DNA of 45,628 bases, from the NCBI GenBank assembly GCA_001803415.1, contig MHDC01000006.1:1-45628 (forward strand). Reading direction: 5' to 3'. The translations under genes were made by a program, and so were the position numbers. Within the stretch, counting starts at the first letter, position 1; every line of letters starts with the position of its first letter. Shown here one piece after another: positions 32,119-40,752 of this stretch. The notes beneath the pieces were generated by a model. That model had not been told where the DNA came from. It saw only the letters and a list, made by a program, of their open reading frames with translations, and ran no database searches. This stretch comes from Microgenomates group bacterium RBG_16_45_19 (lineage in GTDB: Bacteria; Patescibacteriota; Microgenomatia; UBA1400; RBG-16-45-19).

Positions 32119-33805
32119 ATTATTGTATTCTACTTTTGTCTATGGTCATTTAAGGTATGTGGGTAGGTGATTTACTAATAATGTAAACATACCCAAAAGA
32201 AAAAAACAAGTGTAAATTTTTTAGGATTAATAAGAGTAACGTAGTTTGAACAAGATGTATAAATACGTTTCAGGGGTAAATGGAGTGTGTATTTAGTAGA
32301 CTTTATCTTTGCAGTATTTTATCAATGAATAATTCCAGATCATGCAATATATATGCGATATTTATATAGATTAGCAACTTGAGTAATAGTGGTTATTATT
32401 TAATACTAAGAAGGTGGATGATTAATTACTAAACACTGAAGATCAAGTATAAAGAGTAAATCAAGAAATCTAAATATTAGTGAAATAAGAGAATATTAAA
32501 CGATATATTTTCTCAAGAATTAAATTTATATGCAGCTAAAAATATGCGTGAATAACTTAACGTTTTTATTATAAGAAATGAAATATAGAGGAGTAGTAGT
32601 CTAACAAGATCAAGAGCTTGTAGTTGAATTAACGATTTAAAAGTAGCTAAAAAATACAAGAAAATAACGAAAACCAGATATGGTTTTTATTTGGTTATGA
32701 ATATTTGGTCAGGTATTGATCTAAAGTATATCCTGATATATCAATATATATATGATATTTATCTAGTTAGCACTCAGTCAATCAGATCACGAATAACCTA
32801 GAAATAGGCAGACAGGTGAATAGATAAGCATAATAAAGGTGTTTTAGAGACATATATATAATGTAATTAGCTTTACAGTTACCTAAATTTATTAAAAGAC
32901 AATAAATATAAAATTTAGAAAACTAATAATAATTACAAATAAATATGCAAAGCGTTAAGCTACAGAACAGAAATTTATAAACACACAGTAAAAATCTAGC
33001 TATGATTAAAAAGATCTAGAATAATACATAATGTCACTAAATGATAAATATAAATATATTTAATATCATTTAAATAAAAATAAAAAATAAATGTATAGAT
33101 TAATGACAAAACAGCATAATTATTTAACGGCCTAAAATAGGGCTAGTTAAAAATTAGACTTTTTTAACTGAATAGAAAATAATGCAGTCAAGCTATATAA
33201 AACGAAAGTAAAATTTGAATTAATATTAATAGTAAAAATTGGATCAGCAGTATTAAAACATTTTTATATAAAAAGAAGTAACCAAATAATTATAGAAAAA
33301 GGTGATTAAAATTAAATCCCGAATTGTATAAGTTAGTATTCTTAGCATTTTAAAGAAGTTCGGTGCAATATACTACAATTTTACTTAGATATTCTTTGGT
33401 CAAACGATAGAGAAAGTAGGCAATCGACCGTAATGTTTCCAGTGAGCGTGAAGCGATGGATTAACCAGGCTAAGTAATTTGTCCTGTGGGAGTAATTTTG
33501 TCAATAAAAAGGTGGACAAGTCACAAAATTACTATTATTTAACGTCAGCCGAAGCGACTGACAAAACGACGGAGGCTAAAACTAGTCGAAGGCGCTGGAA
33601 GTTCGAAGCCCTTGCGAGAAAAGACTTTAATCAGCATATAATAATATATAGGTTATTATATCAATCCGGATTATCAGTCAGAGGCGGGGTGTAGATAGGT
33701 AAAGGCATATTTAACCTCAAGAGTAGTTAAAATAATGCTTGATCCAGCAAGATATGTACTATCATGACCCTCCTAGCAGACATATGTTTGAAGTGACAGG
33801 AAAAA
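32119..33805. other. A+T-rich gene desert
   Basis: About 1.7 kb without a convincing gene on either strand; stops are dense in all frames. The stretch to about 33.4 kb is strongly A+T-rich compared with the coding regions. A degenerate direct repeat is visible: CAATATATATGCGATATTTA at 32344 and a similar CAATATATATATGATATTTA near 32742, each followed by TTAGCA/GTTAGCA. A short hairpin GTCAG/CTGAC lies at 33544-33562. No DnaA-box cluster was seen. Confidence 0.5.
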
Positions 33806-33906
33806 TTAAGTCAAAAATAGTCCTATAGGTATAGTTTTAAGGAGCGGGTTTTAAGGCTTAAATCGAGTACCACTCCTCAACCTATAGAGTCGGACTTAAC
33901 TATTTT
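33806..33906 (+). ncRNA. Candidate structured RNA or cis element (nested, possibly bistable stems)
   Basis: Five nested complementary pairs lie within 100 bases: AAAATAGT/ACTATTTT (33814-33821, 33899-33906), CTATAGGT/ACCTATAG (33823-33830, 33880-33887), AGGAG/CTCCT (33840-33844, 33873-33877), GGT/ACC (33847-33849, 33869-33871) and TTTAA/TTAAA (33850-33854, 33858-33862). An alternative pair TTAAGTC/GACTTAA (33806-33812, 33893-33899) competes with the outer stem or forms a pseudoknot. It is untranslated and lies 365 nt before mreB. Strand and function are not determined. Confidence 0.4.
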
Positions 33907-33911
33907 CAGGC

Positions 33912-34039
33912 AGATACCAGTTGGCCAATGTTTTAGCGGTTATTTTTACCCTGGAGAATGGGATGGGTCTCAGCGTCAAGCGGATAGATGGGTTTAATCC
34001 AGGCAAACGAACCATTATCGGTGGTAGATACCAGTTGGC
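33912..34039. repeat. Direct repeat pair AGATACCAGTTGGC
   Basis: The 14-mer AGATACCAGTTGGC occurs at 33912-33925 and again at 34026-34039, 114 bases apart, in the long leader region of mreB. It may be a regulator-binding site pair or a trace of local duplication. The rest of 33907-34215 shows no gene. Confidence 0.5.
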
Positions 34040-34215
34040 TGATTGCTGGTGAAAAACCTAAAATGAGGCATTTCAACGCTTCGATTTCCAGGGGTGAGCT
34101 AAAGAATTGAGGTCATGAAAATGGTCTTGAGGGCGATATTAACCAAAAATGGGAGTCGGGTGAGGTCATTTACCGAAAACAACGGGTGTACATGACCGAT
34201 TCTGATATGTTAAGA

Positions 34216-34245
34216 TTGACTCGCCCGCTTTTTCTCAAGTATTTA
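34216..34245 (+). promoter_or_regulatory. Promoter of mreB
   Basis: TTGACT (34216-34221), an 18-bp spacer and TATTTA (34240-34245). The ATG at 34271 is 25 nt further and has AGGA 6-9 nt upstream, so unlike many solitary genes here this one has a leader with a weak Shine-Dalgarno sequence. Confidence 0.45.
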
Positions 34246-34270
34246 AGGGTTAAATTTAAATAGGAAATAA

Positions 34271-35278
34271 ATGTGGATTAAACGATTAGGGATTGATTTA
34301 GGAACCGCCAACAGCCTGGTTTGGTTAGCGGGTGAAGGCATTGTCTTAAATGAACCGACGGTGGTGGCTGTTTCCTTGAGGGAAAAGAAGGTGTTAGCGG
34401 TGGGCAGAGAAGCCAAAGAAATGTTAGGTCGTACACCAGGCGGGATTGTGGCTACCAGGCCCATGCGCGAAGGGGTGATTGCTGATTATGTGGTTACTGA
34501 GGCCATGCTCAGGTTTTTCATTCAAAAAGTGATGGGACGGAATTATTGGTTAAAACCAGAGGTAATGATCTGTGTGCCGGCGGGTTGTACTCAAGTAGAA
34601 AGGCGGGCGGTGCTGGACGCGACTCTGTCGGCTGGAGCCCGTGCGGCTTATTTGATAGATGAACCGCTGGCGGCGGCCATCGGGGCTAACATTCCGATTG
34701 CGGAAGCCTCGGGGAATATGATCTTGGATGTGGGCGGGGGGGCTGCCGAGACGGCAGTGATTTCTCTGGGGGGAGTGGTGATCGCCAGAAGCGTTAGGGT
34801 AGGCGGCAATAAGATAGACGAAGCCATCGCTGACTGGGTCAGGAAGAAATATAATCTGGTAATTGGGGAACAAACAGCGGAAATGGTGAAATTGAAGATC
34901 GGCTCGGCTACCGAGCTTAAACCGGAGCAGAAAATCGAGGTTCGTGGCCGAGATACGGTTAGTGGTTTACCCAGGGAGATCAATTTGAGTTCGACGGATA
35001 TCACGGCGGCGGTGAATAAGCCGTTGTCCCAGATAGTGGGGTTAGTGAAGTCGGTACTTGAGGAAATTCCGCCAGAGTTGTCGAGCGATATTATCGACAA
35101 AGGGATCGTTTTATCCGGAGGTAGCAGTCAATTGATTAATTTCCATGTAATGTTAACCCAGGAGACGGGAGTGCCTTGTCATGTTTGTGAAGAGCCGATG
35201 TTGGCCGTGGTTAAAGGGACGGGGATTGCTTTGGAAAACTTGGATTTATACAAACGTTCGATCAGTCGGCGGCGATAA
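34271..35278 (+). CDS. mreB: Rod-shape-determining protein MreB
   Basis: A 335-residue bacterial actin of normal length. Phosphate-1 motif 'GIDLGTANSLVW', phosphate-2 'LDVGGGAAETAVISLGG', the connecting 'RSVRVGGNKIDEAI' and adenosine motif 'IVLSGGSSQL' are all intact. MreB filaments on the inner membrane guide peptidoglycan synthesis and cell shape. mreC/mreD/rodA do not follow; the next gene is an envelope glycosyltransferase after a 460-bp gap. It has its own promoter, with the structured leader element upstream. Confidence 0.95.
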   Translation: MWIKRLGIDLGTANSLVWLAGEGIVLNEPTVVAVSLREKKVLAVGREAKEMLGRTPGGIVATRPMREGVIADYVVTEAMLRFFIQKVMGRNYWLKPEVMICVPAGCTQVERRAVLDATLSAGARAAYLIDEPLAAAIGANIPIAEASGNMILDVGGGAAETAVISLGGVVIARSVRVGGNKIDEAIADWVRKKYNLVIGEQTAEMVKLKIGSATELKPEQKIEVRGRDTVSGLPREINLSSTDITAAVNKPLSQIVGLVKSVLEEIPPELSSDIIDKGIVLSGGSSQLINFHVMLTQETGVPCHVCEEPMLAVVKGTGIALENLDLYKRSISRRR

Positions 35279-35737
35279 GATTACAGGTTATATGTTTTAC
35301 AGGAATGTTATATGCAAAGAGATGATTATTGGGGTAATAATTAGGGGGGATAATAAGGCTTGTAAGTTTTATATTCCAAGACTTTGGGTAAATGACAATT
35401 TTGACAGGGGTTATTCGCTATTTTTTAGCTGTATATAGTCATAATATGCTGAGTATATTGTGTATTCTATAGGAGTGATTAAAGCTTCATAAAATTTAAA
35501 CTAAATAGCTTATAGACTGACGATTATCTTGGGGTAATGTTAGGGTTATGCCTAAGACGATTTTCAGCACTGGTATTAACATATATAAGACAATATTCAT
35601 GCGAATTGGTGGTCGGAGGGGAACCACTAAGTGACTCAGTTAAATAGCTTAATTTTAAGCCACTATGGACATAGTCCTTCCAGAGGACTTGGCAGTTAGC
35701 TAACATCGTGGGAAAATAGACTGAGGAGACTTTTTGG
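35279..35737. other. Intergenic region between mreB and the glycosyltransferase
   Basis: A+T-rich with no supported gene. It contains the hairpin AGTCCT/AGGACT (35673-35678, 35684-35689) and a GTGGT/ACCAC inverted repeat near 35610-35627. GAGGAG before 35738 serves the next gene. Confidence 0.45.
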
Positions 35738-36526
35738 ATGAGATCAGCAGGTGGGCCAATACAAAAACGGATTGATGGACATCGGCAGATTTTGGGTGTG
35801 CCGGTATTTAGCGGTTCTTTGGAAAGAGTGCTGAGGTTGGGGGTGGAAAAACTCAAAGAGGGGGATAATCGAGCGTTGATGGTGGTATTTACCCTCACCA
35901 CGGAGCAAGTGGTCATGGCCCAGCATGATAAACCCTTCTGCCGTAGTTTGATGCAGTCAACGCTGAATGTGCCGGATACGGTGGGCGTCGCCTGGGGGGC
36001 TCGGCTACCAAAGCGGGTTCCCGGGGTGGAATTGGCCGAAAAGCTGGTTTTAGAAGCGCTGAAACTAGGTAAAAAGGTGTTTTTGGTCGGAGGTAGACCC
36101 GGTGTAGGCCAAAAGGCGGCCGAAAGCTTTTTACCTCGTTTGCAGACAAAGGCTAAGACTTTAATCGCGGCTACGACCGGGGCGGCCGATATTGCCCGAG
36201 AACAAGTAACAGAGCGGGAGGCGGTCTTGGGGGAGATCAGGGCGTTTAAACCGATGTTGGTTTTGGTAGCTTACGGGGCACCTTGGCAAGAAGAGTGGCT
36301 GATTAAGAATGCTGCGGCCTTAGAGCAGGCCGGAGTGAGATTGGCGATGGTGGTTGGTGGAGCCTTTGACATTTGGGCGGGGAACATCCCTCGTGCCCCC
36401 CTGAAATGGCGCCAAATCGGGCTGGAATGGCTCTGGCGCCTAAGGCATGAACCGTGGCGGTGGCGGCGTCAGCTGAGGCTGGTGGAGTTTATAGTCAGGG
36501 TAGGTGGGGAGCGAGTAAGTTTATAA
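35738..36526 (+). CDS. WecG/TagA/CpsF-family glycosyltransferase
   Basis: A 262-residue family GT26 enzyme. Family motifs in order: 'TLTTEQVVMA', 'VPDTVGVAWGAR', 'RVPGVELAEKL', 'VFLVGGRPGVG', 'YGAPWQEEWLIKN' (GxPxQExW), 'VGGAFDIWAG' and the C-terminal 'GLEWLWRLRHEPWRWRRQ' membrane-associating basic helix. Such enzymes transfer an N-acetylhexosamine or related sugar to a lipid-linked acceptor in wall polymer or surface polysaccharide synthesis. GAGGAG lies 10-15 nt before the ATG. Being near MreB suggests a cell-wall glycopolymer role. Confidence 0.92.
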   Translation: MRSAGGPIQKRIDGHRQILGVPVFSGSLERVLRLGVEKLKEGDNRALMVVFTLTTEQVVMAQHDKPFCRSLMQSTLNVPDTVGVAWGARLPKRVPGVELAEKLVLEALKLGKKVFLVGGRPGVGQKAAESFLPRLQTKAKTLIAATTGAADIAREQVTEREAVLGEIRAFKPMLVLVAYGAPWQEEWLIKNAAALEQAGVRLAMVVGGAFDIWAGNIPRAPLKWRQIGLEWLWRLRHEPWRWRRQLRLVEFIVRVGGERVSL

Positions 36527-36919
36527 TCAAGGCGAAGTTTTGAGTCTGAGTTGAGTGATGATCGAAAAGTGTTTGGTGTTGGCAGTGACTAGGATGAGAT
36601 GGTGCGTGATTGCGGTTGCAGCGATGAGCAGGTCAAAATCTTCAAGTCTTTGACCTTGTTTCTCTAGCTCGACTCTAAGCGGAGCGTAGGTAGCGATGAC
36701 GTTCTGGTCGAGCGGTAGCACTTGGAGAACGAGGTCTTGAATCAGCGACTCGATGAGTTTTAAGTTTTTTGGCGGATTTAGACTTTTATGGGCACCGGCA
36801 AGCAATTCAGCGTAGGTGATAATACTGATGGCGGCGCCGGCTGGAAAGATCAGTGGATCTGGGGAAGAATTACCTCGCAAGAGGTTGACGAGGACATTAG
36901 TATTCAGGAGATACTTCAT
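36527..36919 (-). CDS. PIN-domain protein with a substituted catalytic Asp
   Basis: A 130-residue VapC-type PIN protein. The first catalytic residue, normally Asp in 'LLDTNVL', is Asn6 here ('YLLNTNVLVNLL'; codon AAT). The other positions look intact: Glu in 'TYAELLAG', Asp in 'LEDFDLLIAATA', and 'ANTKHF'. Length and fold signatures are normal. The loss of the first Asp should weaken or abolish metal-dependent RNase activity, so the toxin may be inactive. It overlaps its antitoxin by 4 bp (ATGA). Confidence 0.85.
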   Translation of the reverse strand: MKYLLNTNVLVNLLRGNSSPDPLIFPAGAAISIITYAELLAGAHKSLNPPKNLKLIESLIQDLVLQVLPLDQNVIATYAPLRVELEKQGQRLEDFDLLIAATAITHHLILVTANTKHFSIITQLRLKTSP

Positions 36920-37173
36920 AGTTGGGAATCAAAGCGGTGGGGATTTTGAGTCCGGTCTTGAGTGATGTTAGGAAAAGCGGGAAGACTGCCAGAGTATTTT
37001 TTCAAGATATTGGTAAAATCTCTGATTATTGGAGTGACCTTGGCAGGAATAATGGTGGCGATGATTTTACCATGGCGCTTGATGGAGACATCGGCTTTTT
37101 CGTAAGCGACGAGATTGATAATTTCCCCAGTATTATGTTTGAGATCGGTGGTTGTGAAGCTATAAGTGTTCAT
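36916..37173 (-). CDS. Phd/YefM-type antitoxin
   Basis: An 85-residue protein with the Phd/YefM N-terminal DNA-binding fold ('YSFTTTDLKHNTGEIINLVAYEKADVSIKRHGKIIATIIP') and a flexible C-terminal toxin-binding tail. The ATG at 37173 is the last base of a perfect palindrome arm and 7 nt after TAAAAT, so longer upstream frames are rejected. It pairs with the PIN protein and should autorepress. Confidence 0.87.
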   Translation of the reverse strand: MNTYSFTTTDLKHNTGEIINLVAYEKADVSIKRHGKIIATIIPAKVTPIIRDFTNILKKYSGSLPAFPNITQDRTQNPHRFDSQL

Positions 37174-37208
37174 ATTAATCATTTTAATAATAATGATTAA
37201 TATGTCAA
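37171..37208 (-). promoter_or_regulatory. Phd/PIN promoter with overlapping palindrome
   Basis: On the minus strand TTGACA (37208-37203), a 16-bp spacer and TAAAAT (37186-37181), then 7 nt to the ATG. A perfect inverted repeat with 13-bp arms (37171-37183 and 37192-37204, 8-nt centre) spans the promoter and includes the start codon. It is the expected operator of the Phd-type antitoxin. Confidence 0.82.
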
Positions 37209-37228
37209 TAACTGATGGTGACGAGGGG

Positions 37229-38662
37229 TCAGGGTTTAAGGCAGCGGTAAAAGTCGACGGCGATGGCATCACAAGTGAGGTGGGTTGGGGTGGGGAAGAG
37301 GTGGTAAGCACTTTGAGTCAAGTAGATGGGGGTGGCAAGCGGGAGTTGGTCTAAATTAACAGGTTGGGACAGGGGGTGGAGGTTGAGCGGCGGGCATTGT
37401 TGATCAATTTCGGGGTAAGAGCGCGCGTGGCAGGTGTCGTAAGCCAGTTCGATGTCGCTGGGAGTGAGATAGACCAAGCCTTGGGGGACAGGTTGGAAAT
37501 GGGGCGGGTAGGCGGTGAAGTCTGGCTGGACATAACTCAAGGTCTTTCTGGCCATCAGGCCAAAGAGACAGAGGAGGATTAGTCGCCCAACTAGAGGGCG
37601 AGCGGGGTGTAAGCGAAGCAGTAAGTAGATTAATCCCAGAGTCAGGCACACCGCCACCGGAAAAAGCTGGCGGACGTGGAAATAAGGGAGTTTAAAGATC
37701 AGGCTGGTCAGAAAGAGACTAAGTTCGACCAGCAGGGCACTGAGACAGAACCAGAGGAGTAAAGAGGTGAGCGGATTTGCTTTTAGAGGGGGCGTTTTGA
37801 CTATGATTAGCCAGGCAGCGACAGCGATCAAGATCAAGGCCAGGAGACTGATGAGGTAGGCGGGAGCTTGGGCGGTAATGGCTTCATAATAAGCCGGATT
37901 AGCCAGGCCAAGAAGAACGGTCGTCATCCCCATCAAGTCACCCGCTTTTGGGATTGGGACCCAGTAGAGGTAGAGGTTGGCCGCCGATTGGGGAGTGAGG
38001 CTACGGGAGAGGCTTAAGAGACTCAAGCTGAGAGCAGCGCCAATTAAAGCTGGTTTGATGAGTTTGGGGGGGAGCTGGTGCTTTAGCCAGAGAAAAAACA
38101 AGGCAGAATACTTGATAGCGATAAATAACCAATAACCACTGACCAGAGAGGTGCCCAAGACATCGATAAAAATAGAGACCAGCAGGGGAAGAGACCGGTG
38201 ACTGGCCACCGCTCTAAAAGTCAGGTTAAGGGAGAAGAGGAGACAGACAATAGCCAGGCCGTACATTCTAACTAGGTAACTGAAGCGGAGGAGGTAGGCG
38301 GACCAAGTCCAAAAGATCAAGGCAAGGAGGCGGTCATGGTGGTTTAAGGACCAGAAGCCAAAGAAGCGGTAAACCAGCCAAGTAGAGAGACCAAAGAGGC
38401 CAAAGTGGGCTAGGCGCAAACCGAGATCGCTAATACCTAAGCCGAAGAGAATTTTGACCAAGAGGTAATAGAGGTTGGGGTGGATGGGTTCGAGGCGATG
38501 AGCCAGCAGTTGGGCGAGGGAATAAGAATTGGCAAAGAAGACGGAGAGGATTTCGTCGCCAAAGAAAGGTTGATGGATGGCGGCGTAGAGATGAATGGTC
38601 AAGCCCAGGCCGACGCCGATGGCCAAGATCCAGGTTGTCCAAGTGGATTTTTTTTGACCCAT
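37229..38662 (-). CDS. GT-C-fold membrane glycosyltransferase (PMT/ArnT-like)
   Basis: A 477-residue polytopic protein with about ten spans. The catalytic Asp-Glu pair after the first span ('QPFFGDEILS', D36/E37) and the 'RLAHFGLFGLSTWLVYRFFG' second-helix region are typical of PMT/ArnT/GT39-83-like enzymes that use polyprenyl-phosphate sugars. A soluble C-terminal domain of about 95 residues with several Cys ('YDTCHARSYPEIDQQCP') should lie outside. The start ATG follows TACAAT by 8 nt. It probably glycosylates a surface protein or lipid. Confidence 0.82.
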   Translation of the reverse strand: MGQKKSTWTTWILAIGVGLGLTIHLYAAIHQPFFGDEILSVFFANSYSLAQLLAHRLEPIHPNLYYLLVKILFGLGISDLGLRLAHFGLFGLSTWLVYRFFGFWSLNHHDRLLALIFWTWSAYLLRFSYLVRMYGLAIVCLLFSLNLTFRAVASHRSLPLLVSIFIDVLGTSLVSGYWLFIAIKYSALFFLWLKHQLPPKLIKPALIGAALSLSLLSLSRSLTPQSAANLYLYWVPIPKAGDLMGMTTVLLGLANPAYYEAITAQAPAYLISLLALILIAVAAWLIIVKTPPLKANPLTSLLLWFCLSALLVELSLFLTSLIFKLPYFHVRQLFPVAVCLTLGLIYLLLRLHPARPLVGRLILLCLFGLMARKTLSYVQPDFTAYPPHFQPVPQGLVYLTPSDIELAYDTCHARSYPEIDQQCPPLNLHPLSQPVNLDQLPLATPIYLTQSAYHLFPTPTHLTCDAIAVDFYRCLKP

Positions 38663-38710
38663 GTGGCTTTATTGTAAGGGAGAGTGGGGAGAAGGGCCAA
38701 TTAAGGAAAT

Positions 38711-38734
38711 TATTATACAATGTATTGTATAATA
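38711..38734 (+). promoter_or_regulatory. Perfect palindrome over the promoter of the wHTH-PEP-utiliser gene
   Basis: 11-bp arms (38711-38721 and 38724-38734, centre GT) form a perfect inverted repeat. The right arm contains TATAAT (38728-38733), 6 nt before the ATG at 38740. It is a likely operator for the wHTH domain encoded by the gene itself. Confidence 0.75.
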
Positions 38735-38739
38735 TATAA

Positions 38740-40749
38740 ATGACTGGTAAAAGATGGGCAGCTAAAGATGAGTTGAGGGCGATATTTCAAGCCAATCCTA
38801 AGCAGTGGTTTTATATTAACGAGCTAATTCGCTTGACCGGCCGCTACCCAAATGCGATCCAACAAGCCTTAAAGGGATTAGAACGAGCAGGTGAAGTAAG
38901 AGTTAAGCGGTTAGGCAATAAGCGGTTTTTCCAGATTATCCAGACGGTTAAGCCCAGTTTGAGTCTGGGTCGACCGACGAGTAATAGGGTCAATTGGGTG
39001 AAATTGGTCAATCGAAAAACTTCTCTGGATTTTAATTGCTCAGTGGCTTGGTCTAATATGCACACTGTAGATGATTTATATGGGATTAATTTACCCACCC
39101 TTTGGTATAACGGTTTAACTGGAGGTGCTTATTACAATCAGAATGAATTAATGGCTTTAGGCCGAAAGATTGGAGAACGATTGGATCGGGATTTGTCTTT
39201 TGCAAAAAAGGATATCAACCGGTGTCGGGTAGTAATCGAGAACTTGATCCAGTATGGCCAGACTGAACTGACTAGAAGGTTTAAGGGATTATCTTTAGCT
39301 GAATTAAATAGATTGTTGGCGGGATTTTATCAAGTATATCTACCGGTTTTTCCCTACATGACTACGCCACATGGGATCGAGCGGTATTTTGAACGAAAGA
39401 TTAGGACCATAGTTCAGGATGAAGAGGTAGTGGCAGCCTTAATGGCACCGGTATTTGTAAGGGATCCGGTAGTGGAACGAGGCTTACAGGTGGCTTGTAT
39501 CTTGAAGGGGAAGACGGACCAGGAGACCATTTCTCTGGTGATTAAGGCTTACTGGAGTGATTATTGCTGGCTGTCGATGTTTTCGTTGGATGATCAACCG
39601 TTAAAACAGGCTTATTTTGAGATGGAAGTGGCAGGATTGCTCAAGCGAGTGGCTGACCCAAGGCAAGAATTAGTGAATTTAAGGAAGCGTGAAGAAGGAT
39701 TAAAGTTAGCGTTGGAGAATAAATTAAAAGTTCTGGGAGCAAAGAGGCAGTTAAGTCAGATGGTATGGCTCTTGCAGGAGTATATTAGGTTGCGGACAGA
39801 GCGCAAGAATGCTTTATGCCAAGCCCATTACTTAGTTAGACCGCTTTTAGTGGCCATCTCCCAGACTTTAAGCTGGACCTACAGTCAAGTCTGCCTGTTA
39901 AACTTTAAGGAATTAGAGGAGTTATTGGGTGATATTAAACAAAAGAGTAAGTGGCAACAAGTAGTCGAGAAACGTAGTCAGGGTTGGGCGATACTAATGT
40001 GGCGGGGACAAATGAAAATCATTACTGGTGCGGTGGCAATTGTTCAGGCAATGGAGCGGTTTAGGATTGTGCAAAAGCGGGGGGAAGAGGGTGGAGTGAT
40101 AAAGGGTAGACCAGCATCTCTTGGAGTAGCTGAAGGTCCAGTAAAGGTTGTCAGGGCAGTGAAGGATTTAAGTAAAGTGGCGGAGGGTGATGTCTTGGTG
40201 GCGCGTATGACTACGCCTGATTATGTACCAGCTATGCGCCGGGCGGTAGCTATAGTCACTGATGAAGGGGGAGTCACTTGTCACGCGGCTATTGTCGCCC
40301 GGGAGTTAGGTTTACCCTGCGTGATTGCGACTCAGAGAGCCACTCAAGTTTTAAGCGACGGAGTGTTGGTAAGAGTCGATGGCCAGGCTGGTGAAGTAAG
40401 TTTGGTCAAGTTGATGGCAAGACAGAGTTTGGGTCCTTGGGTAGGAACGGCAGTTTATCCTGGCAAAGTGACAACTCGGGTGCGCTTAATTGAGGGAGTT
40501 AAGGATTTTGATCGGGTTCGTAATGGAGAAATAGTGGTGTGTGCTCAGACCTCACCGGAGTACTTGTCGGTTTTGTATCGAGCGGGAGGTTTGGTAGTGG
40601 ACGAAGATTCTGTTTCAGGTCATGGAGTAGTTTATGCCCGGGCTTTAAAGTTACCCTGTATTATGGGGACAGGTAATGCCCGCGAGGGGCTACGGGATGG
40701 ACAAAAAGTGACGCTAGACGCCGGGAATGGGGTGGTGAGGGTGGTTTAA
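38740..40749 (+). CDS. Winged-helix domain fused to two PEP-utiliser swivelling domains
   Basis: A 669-residue protein. Residues about 1-70 form a winged helix ('WFYINELIRLTGRYPNAIQQALKGLERAGEVRVKRLGNKRFF' region). A middle of about 380 mostly helical residues is unrecognised. Near 455-555 a phosphohistidine swivelling domain of the PPDK/PEP-synthase type carries the canonical 'TCHAAIVARELGLPCVIAT' with His515. A second copy near 570-669 has 'SGHGVVYARALKLPCIMGT' with His628 in a drifted motif. No ATP-grasp or PEP-binding TIM barrel is present. It may be a phosphorylation-responsive regulator or a carrier subunit. The leaderless start overlaps its own palindromic operator. Confidence 0.8.
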   Translation: MTGKRWAAKDELRAIFQANPKQWFYINELIRLTGRYPNAIQQALKGLERAGEVRVKRLGNKRFFQIIQTVKPSLSLGRPTSNRVNWVKLVNRKTSLDFNCSVAWSNMHTVDDLYGINLPTLWYNGLTGGAYYNQNELMALGRKIGERLDRDLSFAKKDINRCRVVIENLIQYGQTELTRRFKGLSLAELNRLLAGFYQVYLPVFPYMTTPHGIERYFERKIRTIVQDEEVVAALMAPVFVRDPVVERGLQVACILKGKTDQETISLVIKAYWSDYCWLSMFSLDDQPLKQAYFEMEVAGLLKRVADPRQELVNLRKREEGLKLALENKLKVLGAKRQLSQMVWLLQEYIRLRTERKNALCQAHYLVRPLLVAISQTLSWTYSQVCLLNFKELEELLGDIKQKSKWQQVVEKRSQGWAILMWRGQMKIITGAVAIVQAMERFRIVQKRGEEGGVIKGRPASLGVAEGPVKVVRAVKDLSKVAEGDVLVARMTTPDYVPAMRRAVAIVTDEGGVTCHAAIVARELGLPCVIATQRATQVLSDGVLVRVDGQAGEVSLVKLMARQSLGPWVGTAVYPGKVTTRVRLIEGVKDFDRVRNGEIVVCAQTSPEYLSVLYRAGGLVVDEDSVSGHGVVYARALKLPCIMGTGNAREGLRDGQKVTLDAGNGVVRVV

Positions 40750-40752
40750 TCC

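Noticed and set aside
33479-33694. 71-codon plus-strand frame in the A+T-rich desert
   Set aside because: TTG start, no promoter spacing or ribosome site, and composition that looks random; the region contains hairpins and is more likely non-coding.
32119-34270. Replication origin
   Set aside because: A+T-rich and non-coding, but no DnaA-box cluster was seen and dnaA, dnaN or similar genes are not adjacent. Whole-genome GC skew would be needed.
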